NCBI GenBank assembly: GCA_033557465.1
Contig: CM066035.1
Coordinates: 918,726,235-918,790,234, forward strand
DNA: 64,000 nt
Reading direction: 5' to 3'
From: Ichthyophis bannanicus
Taxonomy: Eukaryota > Chordata > Amphibia > Gymnophiona > Ichthyophiidae
Positions 49,984-59,398 of the stretch are shown one piece after another. Numbering within the stretch: position 1 is the first letter of the stretch; every line of letters starts with the position of its first letter. Both the position numbers and the translations under genes were made by a program. Below the pieces are notes generated by a model that was not told where the DNA came from, ran no database searches, and saw nothing but the letters and a program-made list of their open reading frames with translations.

Positions 49984-51822
49984 TTATTCCAGAGGGTAGG
50001 AGCTGAGTGTGAGAATGCTCTCATGTTGGTTTGTTTTTTTTGCTTTTGTGTAGTCTTTTGGTACTGCTATAGTGTTAGTGTTTCTACTTCTTTGTGATCT
50101 TTTATCTATTTCTATCTTGATGAGTGTATTGAGTATAGTTGGCGCTAAGTTATTTATTAGTTTAAATGTTGTAAGTAATATCTTATATTTTATTCTGCTG
50201 TGGATAGGTAGCCAATGGAGTTCAGCTAATGTCGGTGTGATATGTTCAATTGAGCTTATATTCATTATTATCCTTGCTGCTATGTTCTGAGTTAGTTGTA
50301 ACTTTTTAATATTTTGCTTTGTGATGCCATTAAGGATTAAATTTGCAAAATCAAAGTGTGGGGTGATGATGGCTTGTATTATGGTTATGAAGTCTTGTAA
50401 GTGGATTAATGGTCTTAGTTGTTTCAAGGTCTTAAGTTTGTAGTGTATGTTTTTTGTTAGATATTTTATGTGAGAATCCATGTTGAGTTTATTGTCAAGT
50501 ATCACACCCAGGTATTTTATTTCCTTTTTTATGTTGATTTCATGGTTATCAAGTGTGATGGTGCTTGGGGGTGTGTATGTTTGGTTTTTAGTAATATATA
50601 GAACGTCAGTTTTTGAGAAATTAATGTGTAAGTTCTGTTCATTGAGCCATATTGTTAGTTCTTTAAAGCACTCTGTTATCTGTTGTAGTGGAGGGTGTGG
50701 GATTTTAAATGGTATGTAGAACATTATATCGTCAGCGTAGATATGATAATGAACGCTATGGCGTTTAAAGATATTGCTGACTGGTTGTAAGTAAATGTTA
50801 AACAAAAGTGCTGATAGTGCAGATCCCTGTGGGAGGCCTTGTGTTTGGTCGAATGTGTTAGATGTCTGGTTAAGAATTCTTACTGTTTGGGTTCTGTTTG
50901 ATAGGTAGGATTTGAACCAGTTATGGACAGTGGATGTAATTCCTATTTGTTGAAGTCTGTTAAGCATTGTTATGTGGTTTACACTGTCAAATGCGGCAGA
51001 GATGTCGAGGAATACTAGGATGAAGGCTTGTTTTGTGTCATCGATTCCTCTTAGTAAGGTGTCATAAAGGACTGTTAGCAGTGTTTCAACTCCATGGAAA
51101 GGTCTGAAGCCATATTGGTGTTCATCAAGGAGGTTCAATGTATCAATGTATTCTTGTAGTTGTGTTTGAACTATTTTTTCAATAAGTTTGGCCATGAAGG
51201 GAATGCTCGATATGGGTCTGTATGATTTTGGGGATAATTTGTCTAGTGTTTTATTTTTAAGTATTGGTCTTATTTGGACATGTTTGAGGGATGGTGGTAA
51301 ATATCCTTCGTTTAGTGATATGTTAACCATAGGGAGGATGAAGGGAGAGAGTATTGAGAGTGTCTTTTTTATCCAGTCAACTGGGCATGGGTCAAGATAT
51401 GAGGTAGTTGTATTTATGTTAGATATGGTTGTTTTAAGTGTGGTCTTTGAGATCAGGCTGAAGTTGGACCAGTTATCGGGGGTTGTTTGCTTCATATTGG
51501 TGTGTGTTGTTGGGGGGTTATTTGTTTGTATTTTTGTTTTATTAATATAGTATTGAGCTAAGTCTTGTGGGGTTATATCTATGGATATTTCATCTGAATT
51601 GTACGTTTTGTTTGTTAGTTTCTGAATTATACAGAATAATTCTCTTGGTCGGTTAATTGAATTGTTGAGTAAGTTAGAGTAGTAGTTTCTTTTAGAATTG
51701 TCTATTGTTACTTTATATGTATGAAGGGTATTTATGTATTTCTCATGAGTTGTTGGTGATTTGTTTTGCCTCCATTTCCTTTCATCCATTCTTAGTTGTC
51801 TTTTGAGATTTTTAAGTGTCAT
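49984..51822 (-). CDS. L2 ORF2, reverse transcriptase half
   Basis: 612 open codons. RT motifs: HVQIRPILKNKTLDKLSPKS, YRPISSIPFMAKLIEKIV, HQYGFRPFHGVETLLTVLYD, LVFLDISAAFDSVNH, TQGLPQGSALSALLFNIYL, the catalytic YADDIMFY, and FSKTDVLYI. The C-terminus, HITPTLAELHWLPIHSRIKY followed by KILLTTFKLINNLAP, is the L2 signature. The start at 51822 is simply the first Met after the frameshift; the natural protein begins in the endonuclease frame. Confidence 0.9.
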   Translation of the reverse strand: MTLKNLKRQLRMDERKWRQNKSPTTHEKYINTLHTYKVTIDNSKRNYYSNLLNNSINRPRELFCIIQKLTNKTYNSDEISIDITPQDLAQYYINKTKIQTNNPPTTHTNMKQTTPDNWSNFSLISKTTLKTTISNINTTTSYLDPCPVDWIKKTLSILSPFILPMVNISLNEGYLPPSLKHVQIRPILKNKTLDKLSPKSYRPISSIPFMAKLIEKIVQTQLQEYIDTLNLLDEHQYGFRPFHGVETLLTVLYDTLLRGIDDTKQAFILVFLDISAAFDSVNHITMLNRLQQIGITSTVHNWFKSYLSNRTQTVRILNQTSNTFDQTQGLPQGSALSALLFNIYLQPVSNIFKRHSVHYHIYADDIMFYIPFKIPHPPLQQITECFKELTIWLNEQNLHINFSKTDVLYITKNQTYTPPSTITLDNHEINIKKEIKYLGVILDNKLNMDSHIKYLTKNIHYKLKTLKQLRPLIHLQDFITIIQAIITPHFDFANLILNGITKQNIKKLQLTQNIAARIIMNISSIEHITPTLAELHWLPIHSRIKYKILLTTFKLINNLAPTILNTLIKIEIDKRSQRSRNTNTIAVPKDYTKAKKTNQHESILTLSSYPLE

Positions 51823-51851
51823 GTTAAACCATGGGGCATCTTTTTTATCAG

Positions 51852-52961
51852 TTATATTGTCATTTCTATTATGTTGAGACAGATTAGGTTTTTTTCTGCT
51901 GCCAGTGAGATAGTTTTGTTCCAGGTTTTCATAGTTTCTTCCAAATTTGTAGGAGTCAGGGTGAGGTGGGGAATTATTTGATCTAAGAATTCTTCTTCGT
52001 TAAACTTTCTAAATCTTTTATTTTGTGGGGGTTGTGTTCGTTTAGTATGAATGTTGTCAGGGATGGTGATATTGAATTTTAGAAGGTAATGGTCTGACCA
52101 GGGGACTGGTATGTTTGAGAGTGATTTGGGGTTATATAAGTTGTGGAGTGAGTTTGGTAGGAATACCATGTCAAGGGTTTTTCCTTTATTATGTGTTTGT
52201 TCTGTTATTATTTGGTGGAAATCTAAATTGCTTACTGCTTCTGTGAAGTGGTTTGGTTGGTTGTTGGGTGTTGAAGGGAGATTAAAGTCACCCATTAGTA
52301 TTATTGGATTTGTGTCCGTGGATGATGCTAGTAGTTCAATTAGGTTATCAGTGTTGTCTGTATTGTATTCAGGAGGTCTATATATTAGGCATATTTTTGT
52401 GGATTTAATTTTTATAGTTAGTGTGTCTACATTATCAATATTGTTGGATGAAATTAGTTTTGCGTTAAGATTTTTCCTTATTATTATTAGCACTCCTCCA
52501 CCTTTTTTATTTGTTCGGTGGGTATGGAAGATCTCATATTCAGTTGACTTTAGTTGGTTCATGAATACTGAGTCTGTATCTTTGAGCCATGTTTCTGTTA
52601 TACAGACAATATCTGTTTTATTATCATTGATGATATCTGTAAAGATTGGTAGTTTGTTTCTCATGGATCTTGCATTGATCATTTGGCAGGTGAGTGTTGT
52701 GTAGTTCTGAGTATCAGTTGGTTGTGGTTGCTTGGGGTTGTTGTTAGGTTCAATTGTTATATAGACTAGTCTAGATTGTTTAGGTTTGGAGTTGGTCCAA
52801 TTTTGGAGTAGAGGTGTTGGATGGTCATAGCGTGATGTACTTTGTATTATTGGAATAGGTCTATTATAGCTATTTCTTATACATTTTGTTAGGTTTATCA
52901 GTGTGAGGATAAATAGACAAGTTAATATAATCCTGATGGGGGGGGAAGGTTGAGTAGGCAT
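51852..52961 (-). CDS. L2 ORF2, endonuclease half
   Basis: 369 open codons from a Met at 52961. The first 30 residues are hydrophobic (LTCLFILTLINLT). The APE endonuclease has CQMINARSMRNKLP, VCITETWLKDTDS (catalytic Glu), KGGGVLIIIRKN, LIYRPPEYN, PIILMGDFNLPS and the final SDHYLLKFNI (catalytic Asp-His). The frame ends at 51852 just before the RT frame, because of one small indel. Otherwise the gene looks recent. Confidence 0.9.
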   Translation of the reverse strand: MPTQPSPPIRIILTCLFILTLINLTKCIRNSYNRPIPIIQSTSRYDHPTPLLQNWTNSKPKQSRLVYITIEPNNNPKQPQPTDTQNYTTLTCQMINARSMRNKLPIFTDIINDNKTDIVCITETWLKDTDSVFMNQLKSTEYEIFHTHRTNKKGGGVLIIIRKNLNAKLISSNNIDNVDTLTIKIKSTKICLIYRPPEYNTDNTDNLIELLASSTDTNPIILMGDFNLPSTPNNQPNHFTEAVSNLDFHQIITEQTHNKGKTLDMVFLPNSLHNLYNPKSLSNIPVPWSDHYLLKFNITIPDNIHTKRTQPPQNKRFRKFNEEEFLDQIIPHLTLTPTNLEETMKTWNKTISLAAEKNLICLNIIEMTI

Positions 52962-53029
52962 TGTTTAATTTCTAGTTTGTTTTTGGGGATTGTCTGCGAA
53001 TTAGTTCTGAGAATGAGTTTGTGTTAATT

Positions 53030-53091
53030 GAAAGATAATACTTCGTGTAATTCAGATTTTGAAAGATAATACTTCGTGTAATTCAGATTTT
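53030..53091 (+). repeat. 31-bp tandem duplication at the L2/PLE junction
   Basis: GAAAGATAATACTTCGTGTA followed by ATTCAGATTTT occurs twice in exact tandem (53030-53060 and 53061-53091). The second copy is read in the GIY-YIG frame (KDNTSCNSDF). Confidence 0.95.
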
Positions 53092-53409
53092 GTGATTTAT
53101 GGGATCTTTTGTCCATGTAGACTTCTCTACATAGGTAAGACCGCTAGGTGTTTTCGTATTCGGTTACTTGAACATAAAAGTAAGCTTCATTGTCAGCGTA
53201 AGGAAGCACCAATGGTTGAACATTGTTTAACCTTCCAGCATAAATTCAGTGATTTCCAATGTTTTGTGATTCAACATATCCGGAATGGTTCGAAGGGCAT
53301 GTCACGTGATCGGTTCCTTCTATATAGAGAACAATGGTGGATTTTTCATTTAAAAACAGTTTCTCCTAATGGTTTAAATTCTTGTATTGAATGGGGAGTT
53401 TGTTTTTGA
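53061..53409 (+). pseudogene. PLE GIY-YIG endonuclease domain
   Basis: Reads CNSDFVIYGIFCPCRLLYIG followed by KTARCFRIRLLEHKSKLH, then EHCLTFQHKFSDFQCFVIQH and DRFLLYREQWWIFHLKTVSP. The YIG motif and the downstream catalytic Arg region (RIRLLEH) are visible, as is the CPC motif typical of Penelope-like proteins. It is open to the stop at 53407-53409. It is separated from RT by L2, so it counts as part of a broken gene. Confidence 0.88.
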
Positions 53410-53821
53410 TTTGTTTATCTCGAATGTTATGTCCGGGTTTTCTATCAGTTGTGATTGTGCATGATAGAAATGTTGAATGGGAGAGAGTTTTTTTCTTTCT
53501 CTTAATTGGTTTATCGAGGGTGATTAGTTGTTCTGTCCGGTTAATTACTATTTCAGCTGACTGTGATAGCTGTGTTGGAGTTCTGGGTATATATCATGTG
53601 TCCGGAAGTATACGCTGTCTTGAAACCAGCGTTGATGCATGGTGATGAATAGCGGTCTTGAAGCCTAGCTCTGATGAGAGGCGGTGAACAGTTTTGAGAT
53701 GTCTGGCTGGTATTTGAAGTGATTTTTGGTAAGCGTTCAGGATCTTGTTGCAGTGTATATAAGGAGTTTTTATAGGTTGCGGCATTATATTAAGCTATTT
53801 TTTTTATTTTATTTTATTTTT

Positions 53822-54165
53822 TAGAGTTGGATCCCCTTGAAACAGCTGTAGCGAAACGCTAACATAAGATGTCTTGAAAAGGCGTCGGGGGCACTCAATT
53901 CCATCTTGACTCACGATTTGTGAATTTGGTGATATCTTAAATGTTTAGAGTTGTGATGGTGTTACAGTGTGTTTAATGGAAAACTGTGTATGAAATATAA
54001 TATCGTGAATCTGGATGGGGGTGTATAGCGAGTGAGAACCGTTGATGTTACTATAACTCCTGATTTGGTTTTATCAGTGAGTTTATTCTGAGGCTCTCAC
54101 TCGCTGGCTGTGTTTAAAATGTTTGCAATGTGTTTAGATTTGCTGAAGTCTTTTATTTAAGTTTA
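53822..54165 (+). repeat. Right inverted terminal repeat of the PLE
   Basis: Reverse complement of 47963-48306. At 53833-53863 CCCCTTGAAAC, AGCTGTAGC and GAAACGCTAAC resemble a degenerate hammerhead-like motif of Penelope terminal repeats. Confidence 0.9.
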
Positions 54166-54172
54166 CTATGTA

Positions 54173-55490
54173 TACCAATACTAAAGAAAGGTGATCCAAC
54201 TGACTGTGGAAATTATCGCACAATCGCTCTGATCCCACATGCCAGCAAGATTCTACTGAAGATTATTCAAAAGAGACTACAACCATACCTGGAACAAGAA
54301 CTACCTAAAGTGCAAGCAGGGTCCAGGAAAGGGCGAGGAACGAGAGACATCATTGCGGATGTGAGATGGATCTTTGAAAAGACTAAAGAATACCAAAAGG
54401 ATATCTATTTGTGCTTTATCGACTATAGCAAGGCTTTTGACTGTGTAAACCATGAGAAACTCTGGGCCACATTAAGAAGCATGGGTTTACCAAAACACCT
54501 GATCGTTCTCTTGCACAATCTGTAAATTGATCAAGAAGCAACAGTTCGAACGGAACAAGGAGAAACAGAATGGTTTAAAATAAGCAAAGGTGTAAGACAA
54601 GGCTGCATATTTTTCCCCTACCTGTTTAATTTATATGCAGAACAAATTATCCGAGAAGCAGGATTGTATGAAGACAACAGAGGTGTGAAGATTGGTGGAA
54701 GACTCATCAACAACCTTCGCTATGCTGATGATACCACATTACTGGCTGAAAGTGAAGATGATCTGAAACATTTGCTTCTCACAATCAAAGAACATAGTCT
54801 CAAAATGGGCCTGCACCTTAATGTAAAGAAAACAAAGATCATGACAACTGGCATAATCAACAGGTTCATCGTTGAAGGAGAAGAAATTGAAATCGTGAAC
54901 AACTTTAACCTACTTGGATCAACTATCAATAAAGAAGCAACAAGCAATCAAGAAATCAGACGACGCATTGCTCTTGGCAGAATGTCTATGAAAGACCTAG
55001 ATAAGATTCTCAAGAGCAGAGATGTCTCTCTCCATACAAAGATTTGACTTGTTTAAGCCATGGTATTTTCAATAACATCATATGGATGTGAAAGCTGGAC
55101 AGTGAAAAAGATAGGAAGAAAATTGATGCCTTTGAAATATAGTGCTGGCGGCGAATACTGTGTATACCATGGACTGCCCGAAGAACAAACCAGTCGGTAC
55201 TAGAGGAGATCAAACCTAAGCTTTCTTTAGAAGCTCAGATGACAAGACTTCGACTTTCATACTTTGGACACATCATGCAAAGAGAGAGATCATTAGAGAA
55301 AGACATCATGCTTGGCAAGATAGAAGGTCAACGCAAAAGAGGAAGGCCAGCAATGAGATGGATCGATACAATAACAGCAGCTACGGGTACCAGTCTGTCA
55401 ACAATGAGCCGCCTGACTGAAGACCGAACACAATTTAGGATAGCTATCCAGAGGGTTGCCATGAGTCAACTCCGACTCGACGGCACTTAA
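54173..55490 (+). pseudogene. RTE ORF, reverse transcriptase and C-terminus
   Basis: Continues the frame broken at 41527. Reads PILKKGDPTDCGNYRTIALI, KVQAGSRKGRGTRDIIADVR, YLCFIDYSKAFDCVNHEKLW; after a stop at 54523 come SKGVRQGC and the catalytic RYADDTTLLAESEDD (54715 onward), then KKTKIMTTGI. Another stop near 55045 is followed by the RTE-type C-terminal domain (LRLSYFGHIMQRERSLEKDI, GRPAMRWIDTI, AMSQLRLDGT). It is inactive. Confidence 0.88.
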
Positions 55491-55502
55491 CAACAACAAC
55501 AA
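55485..55502 (+). repeat. AAC-repeat tail of the RTE
   Basis: TTAACAACAACAACAAC follows GACTCGACGGCAC, the usual RTE/BovB 3' terminus. Confidence 0.8.
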
Positions 55503-55547
55503 CATCTCTGCAATTTCATCTTTGAGTTCTCTCAGCACTCTTTGGTG

Positions 55548-55852
55548 CCTCTGCAGTTCAAAGGGACTTCCAGACTCTGGGAGAGAAACTCAAGCCTATT
55601 GTTAACACTATAGCATTTTCAGAAGTTCTACCTGTTCATGGTAAGGGGGCAGAAAGGCTGCATCGCTTAAACAACTTTAATACATGTCTTCAAACCTGGT
55701 GCAAACGAGAACGATTTAGATATATAGGCGACTGGGGAAACATATGGATTAACAAGAGACTATACTGTACTGATGGACTACATTTCTCTGCCGCAGGGAA
55801 AAGGATCCTAAGTGAAAAATTCAGGTATTTTGTGGACAGGCATTTAAACTAG
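55548..55852 (+). pseudogene. CR1-C2 ORF1 C-terminal esterase-like domain (partial)
   Basis: Reads KLKPIVNTIAFSEVLPVHGK, LNNFNTCLQTWCKRERFRYI, then GLHFSAAGKRILSEKFRYFV and a stop at 55850. GLHFSAAGKR contains the DxxH-type C-terminal block of SGNH esterases in CR1 ORF1 proteins. The upstream catalytic blocks are lost by 5' truncation. It is the counterpart of 27144-27543. Confidence 0.75.
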
Positions 55853-57555
55853 GGAATGGGGGTGACAGATGGAGAAGAACAAGTTCAGTACGTCACTCCC
55901 AGCAAAAGCAAAACAACATTGGAAACAGCCACACTTTTGAACACCACATCAATGGCAAGCGGGAAGGGGCGTGTACAACAAAACCCATGCAAAAGGGAGT
56001 CAAGCCATTCAACAAAGGCTGGAAAGCAATGAGTACAAATGCTTGAAGCCTAGCCATCAATGTTCCTGATCTGGAAGCCTTAATGGTGGAAATGGACTTG
56101 GACATTGTGGCCATTACAGAAACATGGTTTTACGAGTCACATGAATGTAATATAGCCATAGCTGGTTATAATCTATTTAGAAGAGATAGAGAGGATAGAA
56201 AAGGAGGCGGAGTAGCCCTGTATGTCAAAAGCAGTATTAAAGCTGCTGAAATGCAGGGAATGTGGGGAAAAGAAGAAGCGCTCTAGATTGTGTTTGAAAG
56301 AGGAGATAGCACTATCATCCATACTGGTGTAGTCTACAGGCCTCCAACTCAAATCGAAGAAATGGATAGTGAATTGATTGTTGATATTGCAAAGATAGCC
56401 ATGAAGGTGGAAGTAATCATATTGGGCGACTTTAATCTACCCGATGTGGATTGGAGTGTTTCTTCTGCAAATCTGGAAAAAAGTAAAAACATTTGGGTTG
56501 CCTTCCAAGATGCATTACTTAAACAAATGGTGATGGAACCAACCATGGAGAGCTCCGTGCTGGATTTAGTGCTCACCAACGGAGATAGCGTGTCAAATAT
56601 CCAGGTGGGTGCCCATGTGAGCAGCAGCGATCATTACATGGTGTGGTTTGAGATAAAAGCCAATGTGGAATCCAATCACAGGAAACTCAAAGTCCTAGAC
56701 TTCAAAAACACTGACTTCAGTAAAATGGCCAAGTACCTGAAGGAGGAGTTGGTAGAGTGGGAGGGGATAAGGGAAGTGGAATTGCAATGGGCTAAACTAA
56801 AGGAGGCAATAAAAGGTGCAACAGATACATACGTAAGGAAAGTAAATAAAAACAAGAGGAAAAGATAACCTATTTGGTTCTCAAAAGTAATGGCTGCACA
56901 AATAAAGGCAAAAAACACAGCTTTCACAAAATTCAGACGTTCACAAACAGTGGAACATAGAAAAGAATACAAGATCAAACTAAAAGAGACAAAAAGGATA
57001 GCACAATTAAAGGCAGAGGAAAAGATGGCTAAAGATGTGAAGTGTGGCTACAAGACTTTTTTCAGGTATATTCAGGAGAGGAGGAAAATCAGAGGTGTAA
57101 TAGCAGGACTCAAAAGTGCTGGGAACGGATTCAGGGAAAGTGACATTGAAAAAGCGACAATGCTAAACAAATACTTCTGCTCTGTTTTCACTAGAGAAAA
57201 TCCTAGAGAAGGACCACCTGTGATTGACAAATATAGAAATGGGAATGGAGTAGATAACCACACCATTCACAAAAGATGATGTGTTAGAACAGCTTGCAAA
57301 ACTGAAAATGGACAATTCTATGGGACCAGATGGGATACACCCCAGGATACTGAAAGAGCTCAGAGAGGTTCTTGCAGGGCCTTTAGGAAAAATTATATTT
57401 ATTGTTCAACATTAGATACAAACAACATACCATCAGTGAGTGGCGGCTCTTACACCCCCCCGAGAGCATCAACCTTGGCGTTATTCACATTTTTAGTTTA
57501 TTCCCCCCCCCCCTCCTCCTCCAGCCTCCCAACCCCCCCCCCCCTTAATTATGTT

Positions 57556-57817
57556 ACAATTAGCTCATAGGCATTACAATCTTACTCCATATATCTAATG
57601 ACTTTAGCAATACATACATTCTAGAACATTGATAGATAGTTTCCCCAGATAGTTGCAGATAAATGTATATAGATGTAGATAGTTTCCCCAGTTGAAGCCC
57701 AAGTTATATCTTCCTGTTTTACTGTAAATGCTCAGCAGGCGACTGTTATACACAATTCTGTTGTATGTAAACCGCACTGATTTTAAATAGCACGTTATAT
57801 AAAACCAATAAATAAAT
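57556..57817 (+). mobile_element. SINE-like insertion with L2-type tail
   Basis: Ends GTAAACCGCACTGATTTT, GCACGTTATATAAAACC, AATAAATAAATAAATT, the same type of 3' end as 12358-12705. No clear polymerase III boxes are seen. It could be a short L2 3' end. Confidence 0.55.
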
Positions 57818-59083
57818 AAATTGCATGTTTCCAAATGCAGTATAACTCCAATACACCAGCCTTAACTCGTATAACAACAACGAACCCCCTAAGTGTGTAC
57901 CTTCTATCGTGTTAAATCTATTGCTCGGTGTACCTTATCGTTATATAGGGACAATAGTATTTTGTTTATTATTCATGTCTTTCCTAGTCGAGTTTGCCCT
58001 CTACCCTCTTCACTCACCTACTTCCCTTTCCCTTATCCCCCCCCCCATCCCTCCTCACCCTCTAGGTGCTTCTCGCTTCTACTCCTCCCTTCTTTCTATG
58101 TTACCTAACCACAGTGATTAAGTACTCTGCTGCGTGCTGCAGGCATCAAGTTACCAAGGAAGGGGCCCCATTCTTCTAAAAAATAATCCCATTGCTGAGC
58201 AGTCCCAGCTCGCTCCCGTTTCATCAAGTGAACATCATATAGAGCCTCTCTCCATCGCCAATATCCTGGTCCCCTCAGGGCCAGCCAAACCCTGAGAGTC
58301 TCTTTACGGGCTAACAACAATGCTAACTGAATCCAAGATCGGTTAACCCCAGTAGGCTCCTGACTCTCAGGCTATATATCCAAAACCACAATTTCAGGAG
58401 ACCAACTCCCCCTCTCCCGATATAGAGTTTGGATAAACCCTTCCATATTATTCCAAAAATTCTGCACTACCTTGCAATGCCAAAACATATGACCTAATGT
58501 CGCTGCTACCGCTTTGCACCTAGGGCACGCGTCTGACTTGGCTACTCCAACTCTCCAAGCCCTCTTAGGGACAAAGAACACCCTTCGCAGCAACTTGTAC
58601 TGCATATCCCTCAAGGTCATGAGGGATACCACTCCATCCATCGCCTTTAACAGTTCCTGCCTGCCAATTTTTAAGTTCAAATCTTGTCGTCACTGCTCCG
58701 CCAGCTTCGTCACAACCACTCCTGGCAACAATCCCACTATGGCTCTTTGGATAGTTGATATCTTTATCCATGTCTCTCCCCCCATTAATACTTCTTCTAT
58801 CTTGGAGCAAAAACTATCCTGAAATTTTCCCATTGGGAGTGCTGAGATATAGCTATGCACTTGTAAATAGAAGAACATATCTGTCCCTCGTAATTCATAT
58901 TGTTGCCTCAGTGCATCAAAGGGAGCAACCCCTCCTTCCTGCGAAAGACACTGTTCTATATTAACTATCCCTCTGTTCTCCCATTCCCCAAATCTAGCTA
59001 CATCAATCCCAGGCCTAAAGTTCCCATTACCCCTAATCGGTAAATATGATGATACCGAAGACGAATGACCAATTAATTTAGCG

Positions 59084-59383
59084 ATTTATTTTATTTATTT
59101 ATTTATATTCTGTTATATACTGCGCTGTCCTGCATCAGTGCGGTTTACATTGAACAAACTGAAATTACATTGAACAGGGCATTATAACTTGGAGATAACT
59201 ATTTTACAGGGAACATGGGCTATGGAGGGTTAAGTGGCTTGCCCAAGACCACAAGGAGCACCTGTGGGACTAGAAACCCCAGTCCTTCCGGCCCAAGGTT
59301 GCTGTCCTCTAGTGGGAATTGAACCCCCGACCTTCTGGCCTGAAGTACCTTGCCCCAACCACTAGGCCACTCCTCCACTCAAG
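59084..59383 (-). mobile_element. tRNA-derived SINE with L2-type tail
   Basis: On the minus strand: head GGAGGAGTGGCCTAGTGG (A box), GGTTCAATTCC (B box, complement at about 59315-59325), a MIR-like core (complement of TTAAGTGGCTTGCCCAAG, 59232-59249), and a 3' end with GTAAACCGCAC and a TAAATAAATAAA tail (complement at 59084-59112). Close relatives are at 62847-63140 and 33118-33249. Confidence 0.85.
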
Positions 59384-59398
59384 GAGTGGAGGAGTGGC
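59366..59398. repeat. Perfect 15-bp foldback at the SINE head
   Basis: GCCACTCCTCCACTC (59366-59380), spacer AAG, GAGTGGAGGAGTGGC (59384-59398). The start of the SINE is mirrored outside its own boundary. Confidence 0.95.

Larger units (their letters stand above)
49557..53029 (-). mobile_element. L2-clade LINE, near full length
   Basis: Minus-strand element of about 3.47 kb. The 3' tail appears on the plus strand as ATTTATTTATTTATTT (49561), next to the GCGGTTTACA complement of the L2-type end. One ORF2 with endonuclease (52961-51852) and RT (51822-49984) is separated by a single frameshift. A 5' leader of about 70 bp is at 52962-53029. It is inserted between the RT and GIY-YIG parts of the PLE. 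Confidence 0.9.
47909..54182 (+). mobile_element. Penelope-like element with inverted terminal repeats, split by L2
   Basis: The near-exact 18-bp duplication (ACTATGTATACCAAAACT at 47909-47926, with AATACT at 54165-54182) flanks it at the junction of CR1-C and RTE. A 36-bp extension (47927-47962) precedes the left inverted repeat. Inside are the RT (48224-49555), an L2 insertion (49557-53029) and a GIY-YIG endonuclease (53061-53409). The arrangement RT then GIY-YIG is that of canonical Penelope-like elements. The RT lacks its N-terminal part, so the copy is 5'-truncated. Confidence 0.88.
39656..55502 (+). mobile_element. RTE/BovB-like LINE split by nested insertions
   Basis: 5' leader from about 39656, endonuclease and RT start at 40074-41527, then 12.6 kb of nested DNA, then RT and C-terminus (54173-55490). 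It ends GACTCGACGGCACTTAACAAC with an AAC repeat tail (to 55502). The two coding halves join as WKRSVFI + PILKKGDPTDCGNYRT. It lies in CR1-D3, between CTAACAG and TCTGCAATTTCATC. A start codon choice for the ORF is uncertain because of stops. Confidence 0.85.

Noticed and set aside
50072..52704. Plus-strand open frames of 60-197 codons
   Set aside because: They are opposite-strand shadows of the L2 endonuclease/RT gene; hydrophobic runs come from its AT-rich complement.
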